Origin: Eubacterium sp. | GTDB taxonomy: Bacteria; Bacillota; Clostridia; Lachnospirales; Lachnospiraceae | NCBI GenBank assembly: GCA_003486385.1 | Contig: DNFT01000051.1 | Location: forward strand, 1 to 57,484 | Direction of reading: 5' to 3' | DNA: 57,484 bases | Shown: piece after piece, positions 14,184 through 22,346 of the stretch | Numbering within the stretch: position 1 is the first letter of the stretch | Layout: the number at the start of each line of letters is the position of its first letter | Translations under genes and position numbers: made by a program | Notes under the pieces: model-generated | What the model saw: the letters and a program-made list of their open reading frames with translations, nothing else | The model's database searches: none | Told to the model about the DNA's origin: nothing

Positions 14184-15668
14184 TTAGCAGAATGGATTCT
14201 CAGTAGGATATAACATACCCTTTGGCTGGTTGAAGTTGATATCCTCAACAGGAATGCCAAGATACTTAAATACCTCATAGAGAGCCTTTCCGTAGTGACC
14301 GAATGCAACCGCACCGTGATGTGGGAAATTCTTCTCAATAAGCACATGACGGTAGAAACGTCCCATCTCAGGAATAGCGAACACACCTATTGAACCGAAT
14401 GAGTGCGTAGGTACAGGGAGTACCTCACCCTGTGCTATGTATGCACGAAGCTTAGTGTCTGCTGTGCTCTGTAAACGATAGAAGGTGATGTCGCCAGGAA
14501 CGATATCTCCCTCAAGTGTTCCGTTAGTAACCTCGACAGGAAGAGAGCGCGCCATGATGAGCTGATACTTCATCTCGCAGAAGGAAAGCTTCTTAGATGA
14601 TGTATTTCCGCAATGGAAGCCCATGAATGTATCGTTCAATGTATAGTTGAACTTATCCTTAATCTCCTTGTTGTAAAGCTCTGCTGGTACAGTATTGTTA
14701 ATATCAAGAAGAGTTGTAGCATCCTCAGATACAACTGTTCCGATGAACTCACTGAGTGCTCCGTAGATATCAACCTCACAGGATACAGGGATTCCTCTGC
14801 CTGTGAGACGGCTGTTAACGTAGCATGGAACGAAGCCGAACTGTGTCTGGAATGCAGGCCAGCACTTTCCGGCAATGGCAACGAACTTTCTGTAGCCTCT
14901 GTGTGCCTCTACCCAGTCAAGAAGTGTAAGCTCATACTGTGCAAGCTTTGCAAGAACCTCCGGCTTCTTGTTGCCTGCGCCAAGCTCTGCCTCCATATCC
15001 TTGACAACCTCAGGGATTCTCTCATCGCCTGCATGCTTATTGAAGCTCTCGAAAAGGTCAAGCTCTGAGTTCTCCTCAATCTCTACTCCAAGGTCATATA
15101 ATGGCTTAATTGGTGCATTACATGCAAGGAAGTTGAGTGGTCTTGGACCGAAGCTGATAATCTTTAAGTTATTGAGGGCATATACTGCTCTTGCAATAGG
15201 AAGGAACTCATGAATCATGTCTGCACATTCCTCAGCATTGCCTACAGGATACTCCGGAATGTATGCCTTGATATTGCGGAGCTTAAGGTTGTAGCTTGCG
15301 TTCAACATACCGCAGTATGCATCACCACGGTTGCATGAAAGTGTAGCAATATTCTCCTCGCTTGCTGCTACGAACATCTTAGGACCGTCAAAATGCTTTG
15401 CAAGAAGTGTCTCCGAAATCTCAGGACCAAAGTTTCCAAGATAAACACAAAGTGCGTTACATCCTGCCTTCTTAATATCCTCAAGTGCCTGTACCATATG
15501 AATCTCGCTCTCAACGATACATACAGGGCACTCATATATATCCTTGCTGTCATACTTAGCTGCGTATGCATCAACAAGTGCCTTTCTTCTGTTTACTGAT
15601 AAAGACTCTGGGAAGCAGTCTCTTGATACTGCCACAATTCCTACTTTCATCTCAGGAATGTTAATCAT
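14184..15668 (-). CDS. L-fucose/L-arabinose isomerase family protein (pentose module)
   Basis: A sugar ketol-isomerase-like protein of 494 residues, related to the FucI/AraA fold. Family-like regions are MKVGIVAVSRDCFPESL at the start, FGPRPLNFLACNAPIKPLYD (substrate-domain boundary), CEVDIYGALSEFIG (probable Mn2+-binding Glu/Asp pair) and FMGFHCGNTSSKKL. The C-terminal barrel ends HHGAVAFGHYGKALYEVF. The start at 15668 is fixed by a GGAGGATT ribosome site; the frame is open 63 bases further upstream but without one. Being next to xylulokinase, it probably feeds D-xylulose, that is, acts on xylose or a related pentose, although the family name suggests fucose or arabinose. It has its own promoter at 15770-15798. 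Confidence 0.8.
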   Translation of the reverse strand: MINIPEMKVGIVAVSRDCFPESLSVNRRKALVDAYAAKYDSKDIYECPVCIVESEIHMVQALEDIKKAGCNALCVYLGNFGPEISETLLAKHFDGPKMFVAASEENIATLSCNRGDAYCGMLNASYNLKLRNIKAYIPEYPVGNAEECADMIHEFLPIARAVYALNNLKIISFGPRPLNFLACNAPIKPLYDLGVEIEENSELDLFESFNKHAGDERIPEVVKDMEAELGAGNKKPEVLAKLAQYELTLLDWVEAHRGYRKFVAIAGKCWPAFQTQFGFVPCYVNSRLTGRGIPVSCEVDIYGALSEFIGTVVSEDATTLLDINNTVPAELYNKEIKDKFNYTLNDTFMGFHCGNTSSKKLSFCEMKYQLIMARSLPVEVTNGTLEGDIVPGDITFYRLQSTADTKLRAYIAQGEVLPVPTHSFGSIGVFAIPEMGRFYRHVLIEKNFPHHGAVAFGHYGKALYEVFKYLGIPVEDINFNQPKGMLYPTENPFC

Positions 15669-15769
15669 ACAATAATCCTCCAATTCTGCCACACGGCTGT
15701 AAAATAAAATGCAAAAATGTGTGTTTTCCATGTATAATTTTGTCTAAAAATTAACATTGGTATGATTGT

Positions 15770-15798
15770 ATTATATTACTTAGTTTTATTTTCATCAA
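15770..15798 (-). promoter_or_regulatory. Promoter of the isomerase-xylB unit
   Basis: Reading leftward: -35 TTGATG (15793-15798), 17-base spacer, -10 TATAAT (15770-15775). The leader is about 95 bases. No clear cre box was found. Confidence 0.65.
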
Positions 15799-15848
15799 CC
15801 AAAAAAACTGAAAATTATGCATTTTAACCAAATTCGTATGACCTTCTC

Positions 15849-16112
15849 CGACTTTTCTAATTATAAAAAGTCGCCACAAGTCCCTATAGATAATGGAATA
15901 ACCTGTTTTTTGTGTTTTCGTCCGTCTCACGTAACTATATAACTATATTTACTGTCATATTTTTGCATAACGCATTGCCATCGAATGAATTATCCACTTC
16001 TGTTTTTTTACATTGATTCTGTTGATTTCCCGCCCTCAATTTTGAAATGGCTGATACATGCATGTTTCTATTTTTCTTTTTCTTTTTCTATTTCTATTTT
16101 TTCTATTTTTCT
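15849..16112. other. Intergenic region with a perfect palindrome and a low-complexity tract
   Basis: The gap between the isomerase promoter and the GH43 stop codon has no gene. It contains a perfect inverted repeat CGACTTTT-N9-AAAAGTCG (15849-15873) about 50 bases upstream of the isomerase -35 box, without a T run. This is a possible operator for a sugar-responsive regulator. Nearer GH43 is a pyrimidine tract of TTTTTC/TTTTTA units (about 16064-16112). It overlaps the GH43 stop and reads as an A-rich run on the coding strand. No other structure was seen. Confidence 0.45.
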
Positions 16113-17818
16113 GTATTCTTACCCTCTATCCTGAAATAACTGAAGCATGCATGCACCTTACTATTTCCTGCTTCCAAACCGGACCCAGCAGTCAACGTCT
16201 CCTTCACATCCGCCTTATCCGGGATAACATGGCAGCAGAATATACCATTCTTCACGCCGACCCAGCGCCCTGCCGTGGCTTCATAGGCAAGAGCATTATC
16301 GTAATTGGCACCATCAACACTGTAATCAAGGTAAATCATATTTCTTGTGACATTCTTTTCAAGCTCAGGAAGCAGCTCAACGCGGTTTCTGAAAAATACT
16401 TTCCTGCTGTCCGAAGCGTAGCCGCCGGACAGCTTATCAAGCCTTACAAGCTCAACCACCTTGTCCTTGGAATATGCCTTCTCATTTTTGAAGGTCTGGC
16501 TTCCCGATATTGCCACCATCGACAACACACCATTCTCCCTTTTTAATGCCACTGCACCATAGTCCACTCCAAGTGAAACCATTCCGGCTATGTCACCTTC
16601 ACCGATTGTATCTGCAGCAAGCTCCGTGACAGCGGTAAATTCAGGCGCAATCCATTTCTGCAAAAGAAGATTCGGCACATCTGCAATCGAAGTATCCTGC
16701 TGCTTGTCAACAGGATATAGTCCGATTCCGTGTCCGGTCATGCTGTACCAGTCATCTGAGTGGTTGGCATTCCACTGCCACTGAAGCCCCAGCTTCTCAC
16801 CGGTAAAGCTGTCTGAGGCATCCGGCGCATATATATCCGCAAGTCCATTCTCATGTCTGAACTTCTCCGCCATTGCAATCGCTTTGTCTCCAATATCAGG
16901 CTTTTTATGTACCATAACAGGCTGTCCTGCGTCCTCACTTATCTGTTCACCCATAACCGGCCAGTCATTAATCCACCTGACAGGCTGCAGGTGGACAATT
17001 CTTCCCGCTGCATACACATCCTGAAAATGAATGAAATAATCCTCTCCGGTCTGTGTGTCAAGCCATGCGCCCTGATGAGGTCCATTAACCTCTGTGTCTC
17101 CCTGAACAAGCACATTTTTGTACTCGTATGGTCCCCATATATTCTTAGAGCGCATTACTACCTGCCAGCCCGGCTTAACTCCGCCTGCCGGAGCCATTAT
17201 ATAATAATAGCCGTTCCTCTTGTACAGCTTAGGACCTTCTATAGTGGACTGTCCGTTCTCATTGCCGTCAAACACATGCTGCCCCTCGTCAAGAAGTGCC
17301 GAACAGTCTGGCTTCATCTCAGTAAGATGAAGTATGCTCTTAAAACCGATACGGCTCTTGGCAAATGCTGATACCATATACGCCCTTCCGTCATCATCCC
17401 AGAAAGGACATGGGTCAATCCAGCCCTTACCCTCAAATATCGCATGAGGCTTAGACCACTCTCCCCATGGGTTCTTTGTCTTAGTCACAAATATTCCCTC
17501 ATCCGGCATCGGGAAGAATATGATAAATTCCCCCTCATGGTATCTTATAGCCGGAGCCCACACGCCACAGCCATGCTGAGGTGTAGTATACCTCTCAAAA
17601 GGAATATTGGTAAGTGCATAATTTATAACCTTCCAGTTCACCAGATCCTTTGAATGTAATATCGGAAGTCCCGGTGTATTGCAGAATGATGACGCAGTCA
17701 TAAAATAGTCATCGCCAACGCGGATTGCATCAGGATCCGAATAGTCCGTATAAAGAATCGGGTTCCTGTAATTTCCGTCACCTAAATCTGCATACCAGTT
17801 AAACTCATTCTCTCTCAT
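16103..17818 (-). CDS. GH43-family beta-xylosidase / alpha-L-arabinofuranosidase, cytoplasmic
   Basis: A glycoside hydrolase of family 43, 571 residues. The N-terminal five-bladed propeller has the three expected acidic residues: the base in YSDPDAIRVGDDYF (about residues 25-38), the modulator Asp in GWIDPCPFWDDDG (about 131-143) and the acid Glu in STIEGPKLYK (about 191-200). The C-terminal 250 residues (from about DASDSFTGEKLGLQWQWNAN) form the usual GH43 beta-sandwich. There is no signal peptide, so it probably cleaves imported xylo- or arabino-oligosaccharides inside the cell and supplies the isomerase and xylulokinase next to it. ATG follows an AAAGGAGCTTG site. A G/C-rich palindromic repeat lies 37 bases upstream of the start. 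Confidence 0.9.
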   Translation of the reverse strand: MRENEFNWYADLGDGNYRNPILYTDYSDPDAIRVGDDYFMTASSFCNTPGLPILHSKDLVNWKVINYALTNIPFERYTTPQHGCGVWAPAIRYHEGEFIIFFPMPDEGIFVTKTKNPWGEWSKPHAIFEGKGWIDPCPFWDDDGRAYMVSAFAKSRIGFKSILHLTEMKPDCSALLDEGQHVFDGNENGQSTIEGPKLYKRNGYYYIMAPAGGVKPGWQVVMRSKNIWGPYEYKNVLVQGDTEVNGPHQGAWLDTQTGEDYFIHFQDVYAAGRIVHLQPVRWINDWPVMGEQISEDAGQPVMVHKKPDIGDKAIAMAEKFRHENGLADIYAPDASDSFTGEKLGLQWQWNANHSDDWYSMTGHGIGLYPVDKQQDTSIADVPNLLLQKWIAPEFTAVTELAADTIGEGDIAGMVSLGVDYGAVALKRENGVLSMVAISGSQTFKNEKAYSKDKVVELVRLDKLSGGYASDSRKVFFRNRVELLPELEKNVTRNMIYLDYSVDGANYDNALAYEATAGRWVGVKNGIFCCHVIPDKADVKETLTAGSGLEAGNSKVHACFSYFRIEGKNTEK

Positions 17819-17854
17819 AACAAGCTCCTTTTTTTAATTTGGATAATACTTAGA

Positions 17855-17997
17855 GGACAGGGGCAGGGGCAGGGGCAGGGGCAGGGGCTTGGGACAGGGG
17901 TCAGGTCACTGTGTCCCATAACTGGGACACGGACCTGACCCCTGTCCCAAGCCCCTGTCCCAAGCCCCTGTCCCAAGCCCCACCCCTGTCCCAACCC
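17855..17997. repeat. G/C-rich palindromic repeat, copy A, expanded with tandem units
   Basis: A palindrome with arms GGGACAGGGGTCAGGTCACTG...GGACCTGACCCCTGTCCC around a TGTCCC/GGGACA inner pair (about 17891-17948). On the left it is preceded by tandem GGGGCA hexamers (17859-17887). On the right it is followed by three tandem copies of CCCCTGTCCCAAG (13 bp) and a degenerate copy. Sequence and composition differ sharply from the AT-rich surroundings. Related copies occur at 45941-46000 and 46983-47013. Confidence 0.9.
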
Positions 17998-18024
17998 ACC
18001 ACACGTCCAGCCCTCTGCCGTATA

Positions 18025-18678
18025 TTATATTTTTTTTATGATTCTCAGCACATCCTCGCGTGTTCCCACAACCAGCAGATGCACGTCCTTCTCAAACACA
18101 TAATCTGCTGTAGGCATAAGTGAAGTCCTGTCATCACCTGTTTTCGTGCCAAGTATATTCACATTGTATCTACTTCTGAAATTGAGTGCCTTGATGGAAT
18201 GACCAACCCACTCCTTCATTACAGGAATCTCATATATTGCATATTTGCCGCCTAATTCGATGTAATCAAAAATTTTATCCGAGCTGTAGCTTACAGCAAG
18301 CTTCTCGGCTATATCCCTGTCCGGGTATATTACCTCATCCGCTCCGTTTCTGAGCAGGAACTTGGCATGGATATCCCTTGTTGCCTTGCTGACAACATGC
18401 CTTGCTCCCATTTCCTTTAAAAGACTTGTTATCTCGAGCGAACTCTGGAAATTGGTGCCGATACACACAATACACATATCAAAATTTTTGACACCAAGTG
18501 TTTTTAATACCTCCTCATTGGTACAATCGCCAATCTTGGCGCTTGTGACAACAGAAAGCAGATCCTCCATCTTGGCCTGATCAGTGTCAACAATCATAAT
18601 CTCCGCTCCCTGCTTGGCAAGATTGATTGTTATATGGTGCCCGAAACGTCCCATTCCGATTATCAAAAATGATTTCAT
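18025..18678 (-). CDS. ktrA: KtrA/TrkA-type regulatory subunit of potassium uptake
   Basis: A cytoplasmic RCK protein that gates a Ktr/Trk potassium channel, 217 residues. The N-terminal TrkA-N Rossmann domain has GMGRFGHHI (8-16) and an Asp ending strand 2 (MIVDTD), typical for NAD(H)/ATP binding. DMCIVCIGTN and GADEVIYPDRD follow. The C-terminal TrkA-C domain (about 140-217) ends HLLVVGTREDVLRIIKKI. It starts 21 bases after the ktrB stop codon, so the two are co-expressed. The gene pair follows ilvA on the same strand. The single RCK-length chain matches KtrA/KtrC rather than the two-domain TrkA of E. coli. Confidence 0.92.
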   Translation of the reverse strand: MKSFLIIGMGRFGHHITINLAKQGAEIMIVDTDQAKMEDLLSVVTSAKIGDCTNEEVLKTLGVKNFDMCIVCIGTNFQSSLEITSLLKEMGARHVVSKATRDIHAKFLLRNGADEVIYPDRDIAEKLAVSYSSDKIFDYIELGGKYAIYEIPVMKEWVGHSIKALNFRSRYNVNILGTKTGDDRTSLMPTADYVFEKDVHLLVVGTREDVLRIIKKI

Positions 18679-18699
18679 GGTGTAGTACTCCTCCCTATT

Positions 18700-20040
18700 C
18701 TATCCGATATTTATCTCTTCCTCCGGCTGTTGCAGCGGCACAATCCTCTTATTCTCCGAAAAAGACAGAGCAAAGGACAGGCTTCCGATTCTTCCGCAGT
18801 ACATCAGGACTATAATAACAACTCTCGACACAGTGCCAAGTGACCTTGTTATGCCTGTTGTCATTCCGACCGTACTTATTCCCGATATGACCTCAAAAAT
18901 CACATCGGCAAAGCCAAGCTCCGGCTGAACAGCAAAAATAACCATCGCTCCTGTTATGAACAGCAGCATATTCACACCTATTACAAGTGCAGCCTTTCTT
19001 ACCACGTCCTCCTTTAATCTTCTGCTGAACACATCAATACCATACTTGCCGCGCATTGTTGTCCACAGATATGCCACCATTACAAAAAGTGTTGTTGTCT
19101 TGGCTCCGCCGGATGTAGAACCCGGGCTTCCGCCTATGAACATAAGCACCATTGTTAACAGCTTTGAAGCCGGTGTAAGTGCCCCTGTGTCCACCGAATT
19201 CATCCCCGCTGTTCTTGGTGTAACACTTGAGAAAAATGAAGCAAAGAATCTGGTATGTGCGTCCATACCCGCCATTGTATTGTCCCACTCAAATATAAGG
19301 AAAAGAGCCGTGCCGCTGACAAGAAGAAAAGCTGTCACGGCAAGCACGATTTTTGAATGAAGTCTATATTTTTTTATTGCAAGCTTATTCCTGGAAATAT
19401 CATCCCACACAACAAAGCCCAGACCACCTATGATTATCAGCGCACTTATCGTGAGATTGATTGTCCAGTCTCCCTCAAAGCCGCAGAGTGAATTGTACTC
19501 CCCATAGCACCCCAGCAGGTCGAAGCCTGCGTTGCAGAATGCCGATATTGAATGGAATATTCCATAGAATACTGCCCTTGCCGGACTCATCATAAACGAA
19601 AAACGTACCGCAAGTATTATTGCGCCTATACCTTCAAATATCAGTGTTCCGATTAGCATCTTCTTGGTGAGCCTGACTATGCCTCCAATCTGAAGGGTAT
19701 TGACACTCTCCTGCATAAGTCCCCTGTGCCTTAACGAAACCCTGCGCCTCAGCATAAGCGCAAGCAGAACCCCAAGACTTATAAAACCAAGTCCGCCCAC
19801 CTGAATCATACATATAATCACTATCTGGCCAAACAATGACCAGTGCGAATACGTGTCAACGACGACAAGCCCTGTCACACAGCTGGCGCTTGTCGCTGTG
19901 AAAAGAGCGTCCAAAAAGCCTGTTGCCTGACCATCCCTTGACGAAACAGGCAGCATAAGGAGAATTGTCCCCGTAATAATTATTATTAAAAATCCAAGGG
20001 CAATAAATTGCACCTTGGATATTCTTTTTTTGCCAAACAT
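18700..20040 (-). CDS. ktrB: KtrB/TrkH-type potassium channel subunit
   Basis: The membrane subunit of a Ktr/Trk potassium uptake system, 446 residues. The four pore repeats are visible, each with its selectivity glycine: SASCVTGLVVVD, SISAFCNAGFDL, SSVTPRTAGMNSVD and SGISTVGMTTG. Membrane helices flank each repeat. I place the start at 20040 (MFGKKRISKVQF), which follows an AAAAAGGGGT ribosome site. The in-frame ATG 30 bases upstream has none. It is followed by ktrA. The region between the ilvA stop and this start is only 39 bases, so ilvA-ktrB-ktrA may be one transcript. Confidence 0.93.
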   Translation of the reverse strand: MFGKKRISKVQFIALGFLIIIITGTILLMLPVSSRDGQATGFLDALFTATSASCVTGLVVVDTYSHWSLFGQIVIICMIQVGGLGFISLGVLLALMLRRRVSLRHRGLMQESVNTLQIGGIVRLTKKMLIGTLIFEGIGAIILAVRFSFMMSPARAVFYGIFHSISAFCNAGFDLLGCYGEYNSLCGFEGDWTINLTISALIIIGGLGFVVWDDISRNKLAIKKYRLHSKIVLAVTAFLLVSGTALFLIFEWDNTMAGMDAHTRFFASFFSSVTPRTAGMNSVDTGALTPASKLLTMVLMFIGGSPGSTSGGAKTTTLFVMVAYLWTTMRGKYGIDVFSRRLKEDVVRKAALVIGVNMLLFITGAMVIFAVQPELGFADVIFEVISGISTVGMTTGITRSLGTVSRVVIIVLMYCGRIGSLSFALSFSENKRIVPLQQPEEEINIG

Positions 20041-20079
20041 ATGTAACCCCTTTTTAGTGTTTTTCTGCAAGCAAAACTA

Positions 20080-21303
20080 TTAAATGTTCGTTGGAATAAG
20101 CTTTGCGTCATACCCTGCTGCCTTAAGACCCTCAATAATCTGCAGCTTATGCTCCTCACCGAATGCCTCCATTGTAATCTTAAGCTCCACGGCAGCATTG
20201 CGGTTGATGCTTACGAACTGGTTATGCTCAAGCTTGATGACATTACCCTTCTGCTCTGCGATGACACCGGCAACCCTCGCAAGCTCACCCGGCTTATCTG
20301 GAAGAAGAACCGATACAGTGAATACTCTTCCCCTTGCAATAAGACCATGCTGCACAACAGATGACATTGTGATTATATCCATATTGCCACCGCTAAGTAT
20401 TGATACAACCTTCTTGCCCTTAACATCAAGATGCTTAAGTGCCGCAACCGTAAGAAGTCCCGAATTCTCAACAATCATCTTATGGTTCTCGACAACATCG
20501 AGGAAGGCTACAATGAGTTCCTCATCCTGAATCGTGATGATATCATCAATATTCTTCTTCACATAAGGGAAAATCTTACTTCCGGGTGTCTTAACAGCAG
20601 TACCATCAGCGATAGTGTTTGCACTCGGCAATGTAACAACCTTTCCTGCCTTTATCGACTCCTGCATGCAGTTAGCTCCGGCAGGCTCCACTCCGATAAC
20701 CTTAATCTTAGGATTGAGAAGCTTAGCGAGTGTTGAAACACCTGTTGCAAGTCCGCCCCCACCGATTGGAACTAAGATATAGTCAACTGTAGGAAGCTCC
20801 TTGATGATTTCCATGGCAATACTTCCCTGACCTGTAGCAACATCATAGTCATCAAAAGGATGAACGAAGGTAAGTCCCTGCTCCTTTGCAAGCTTGAGTG
20901 CATAATCACAAGCCTCATCATATACATTGCCGTAGAGTACAACCTCTGCACCATAGCTCTTAGTGCGGTTAACCTTCATAAGAGGTGTTGTGACAGGCAT
21001 TACGACAACTGCGCGGACTCCGTAAAGCTTCGCTGCATAAGCCACGCCCTGTGCATGGTTTCCCGCTGAGGCAGTTATAAGTCCCTTGGCTCTCTCCTCA
21101 TCGGACAATGTACTTATCTTGTAATAAGCTCCTCTGACCTTATATGCTCCTGTATACTGGAGGTTCTCCGGCTTAAAATATACCTTATTGCCTGTAAGAT
21201 TGCTGAAATATTCGCTGTATACAAGCTTAGTCTCAAGAGTAACCTTCTTGACTATCTCTGCTGCTTCCTCAAATTTTTCCAATGTAAGATAATTCTCGCT
21301 CAT
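20080..21303 (-). CDS. ilvA: Threonine ammonia-lyase with C-terminal ACT domain
   Basis: A PLP enzyme that deaminates L-threonine to 2-oxobutanoate, 407 residues. The PLP lysine is Lys55 in YTGAYKVRGAYY, and the phosphate-binding loop is PIGGGGLATG (about 178-187). ASAGNHAQGVA and SGGNMD are standard. The last 80 residues are a single ACT domain (VFTVSVLLPDKPGELARVAG then QFVSINRNAAVELKI), as in the 400-residue catabolic/short biosynthetic class rather than the 500-residue IlvA with two ACT-like modules. Whether it serves isoleucine synthesis or threonine catabolism is open. The 93 bases upstream contain two overlapping hairpins (AAGTAATG...CATTACTT, 21334-21372) of unknown role. Confidence 0.93.
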   Translation of the reverse strand: MSENYLTLEKFEEAAEIVKKVTLETKLVYSEYFSNLTGNKVYFKPENLQYTGAYKVRGAYYKISTLSDEERAKGLITASAGNHAQGVAYAAKLYGVRAVVVMPVTTPLMKVNRTKSYGAEVVLYGNVYDEACDYALKLAKEQGLTFVHPFDDYDVATGQGSIAMEIIKELPTVDYILVPIGGGGLATGVSTLAKLLNPKIKVIGVEPAGANCMQESIKAGKVVTLPSANTIADGTAVKTPGSKIFPYVKKNIDDIITIQDEELIVAFLDVVENHKMIVENSGLLTVAALKHLDVKGKKVVSILSGGNMDIITMSSVVQHGLIARGRVFTVSVLLPDKPGELARVAGVIAEQKGNVIKLEHNQFVSINRNAAVELKITMEAFGEEHKLQIIEGLKAAGYDAKLIPTNI

Positions 21304-21396
21304 TTCTGGTACGCTTCTTTCTTCATAAGATTTAAGTAATGGTCTGTAATTTAACCCGTTAATTCATTACTTAGTTGTATTCTTGTAACTGTTATA

Positions 21397-22323
21397 TCAG
21401 ATTTGCTCCGGAATGTCAAAGAGTGCATTGACAAAATCCTGCGAATTGAACTTCTGCAGATCATCGATATGCTCACCGACGCCGATATATTTTACAGGTA
21501 TGCCGTATTCTGCCTGAATCGCAACAGCAATTCCACCCTTGGCGGTTCCGTCCATCTTGGTGAGAATAATTCCGGTCACATCCGCAGCCTCCTTAAATTC
21601 CTTAAGCTGTGAAAGTGCATTCTGACCTGTTGTTCCGTCAAGAACAATCAGATTCTCCCTGTATGCCTCCGGCATTTCCTTATCAATTATTCTGTTTATC
21701 TTTTTTAACTCCTCCATAAGATTCTTCTTATTGTGAAGGCGTCCTGCTGTATCGCATATAATAACATCAGCATTTCTTGCCCTTCCTGCCGATATCGCGT
21801 CATATATTACCGCCGCCGGGTCTGAGCCCTCGCTCTGCGATATTATATCCACACCCGAACGGTCAGCCCACTCGGTAAGCTGCTCAATAGCCGCAGCCCT
21901 GAATGTATCTGCCGCAGCAAGAACAACCTTCTTTCCCTGCGCCTTAAGCTGGGCTGCAAGCTTTCCGATGGAGGTTGTCTTACCGACACCATTGACACCT
22001 ATGACAAGCACAATCGACTTACGGTTCTCGAATTCATAAGCGTTCTCACCTAAGTCCATCTGCTCCTTTATTGTGTTAATCAGAAGCTCCTTACAGTCTG
22101 CCGGATCCTTGATATGATTCTCCTTAACCTTCTCCTTGAGATTCTCTATAATCTCCTCTGTTGTATTTACACCCAGATCTCCCATTATGAGAGTCTCCTC
22201 AAGCTCCTCATAAAAATCATCATCAATCTTTGAAAAGCCGGAGAAAACATTATCTATACCATGTACAATATTGTCTCTTGTCTTTGTAAGACCGGACACA
22301 AGCTTCTTAAAAAAACCTGCCAT
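21397..22323 (-). CDS. ftsY: Signal recognition particle receptor FtsY
   Basis: The SRP receptor GTPase, 308 residues, which pairs with Ffh at the membrane to deliver ribosomes to SecYEG. P-loop GVNGVGKTTSIGKLAA, DTFRAAAIEQL, DTAGRLHNKKNLMEEL and ILTKMDGTAKGG are all present. The N-terminal acidic A domain is short, as in many Firmicutes. It starts 23 bases after smc, in the rnc-smc-ftsY arrangement common in Firmicutes. Its usual downstream neighbours ylxM-ffh lie 19.5 kb away here, beyond an accessory stretch that starts with ilvA. Confidence 0.97.
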   Translation of the reverse strand: MAGFFKKLVSGLTKTRDNIVHGIDNVFSGFSKIDDDFYEELEETLIMGDLGVNTTEEIIENLKEKVKENHIKDPADCKELLINTIKEQMDLGENAYEFENRKSIVLVIGVNGVGKTTSIGKLAAQLKAQGKKVVLAAADTFRAAAIEQLTEWADRSGVDIISQSEGSDPAAVIYDAISAGRARNADVIICDTAGRLHNKKNLMEELKKINRIIDKEMPEAYRENLIVLDGTTGQNALSQLKEFKEAADVTGIILTKMDGTAKGGIAVAIQAEYGIPVKYIGVGEHIDDLQKFNSQDFVNALFDIPEQI

Positions 22324-22346
22324 ATCTTCGCCCTCCTTTTATATCT

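Noticed and set aside
14613..15068. 151-codon plus-strand frame opposite the isomerase
   Set aside because: Cys/Leu-rich shadow of a well-supported gene on the other strand; no ribosome site or family.
21304..21396. T-box or leader-peptide attenuator before threonine ammonia-lyase
   Set aside because: Only short AT-rich hairpins are present; no T-box sequence and no leader peptide rich in Thr or Ile.
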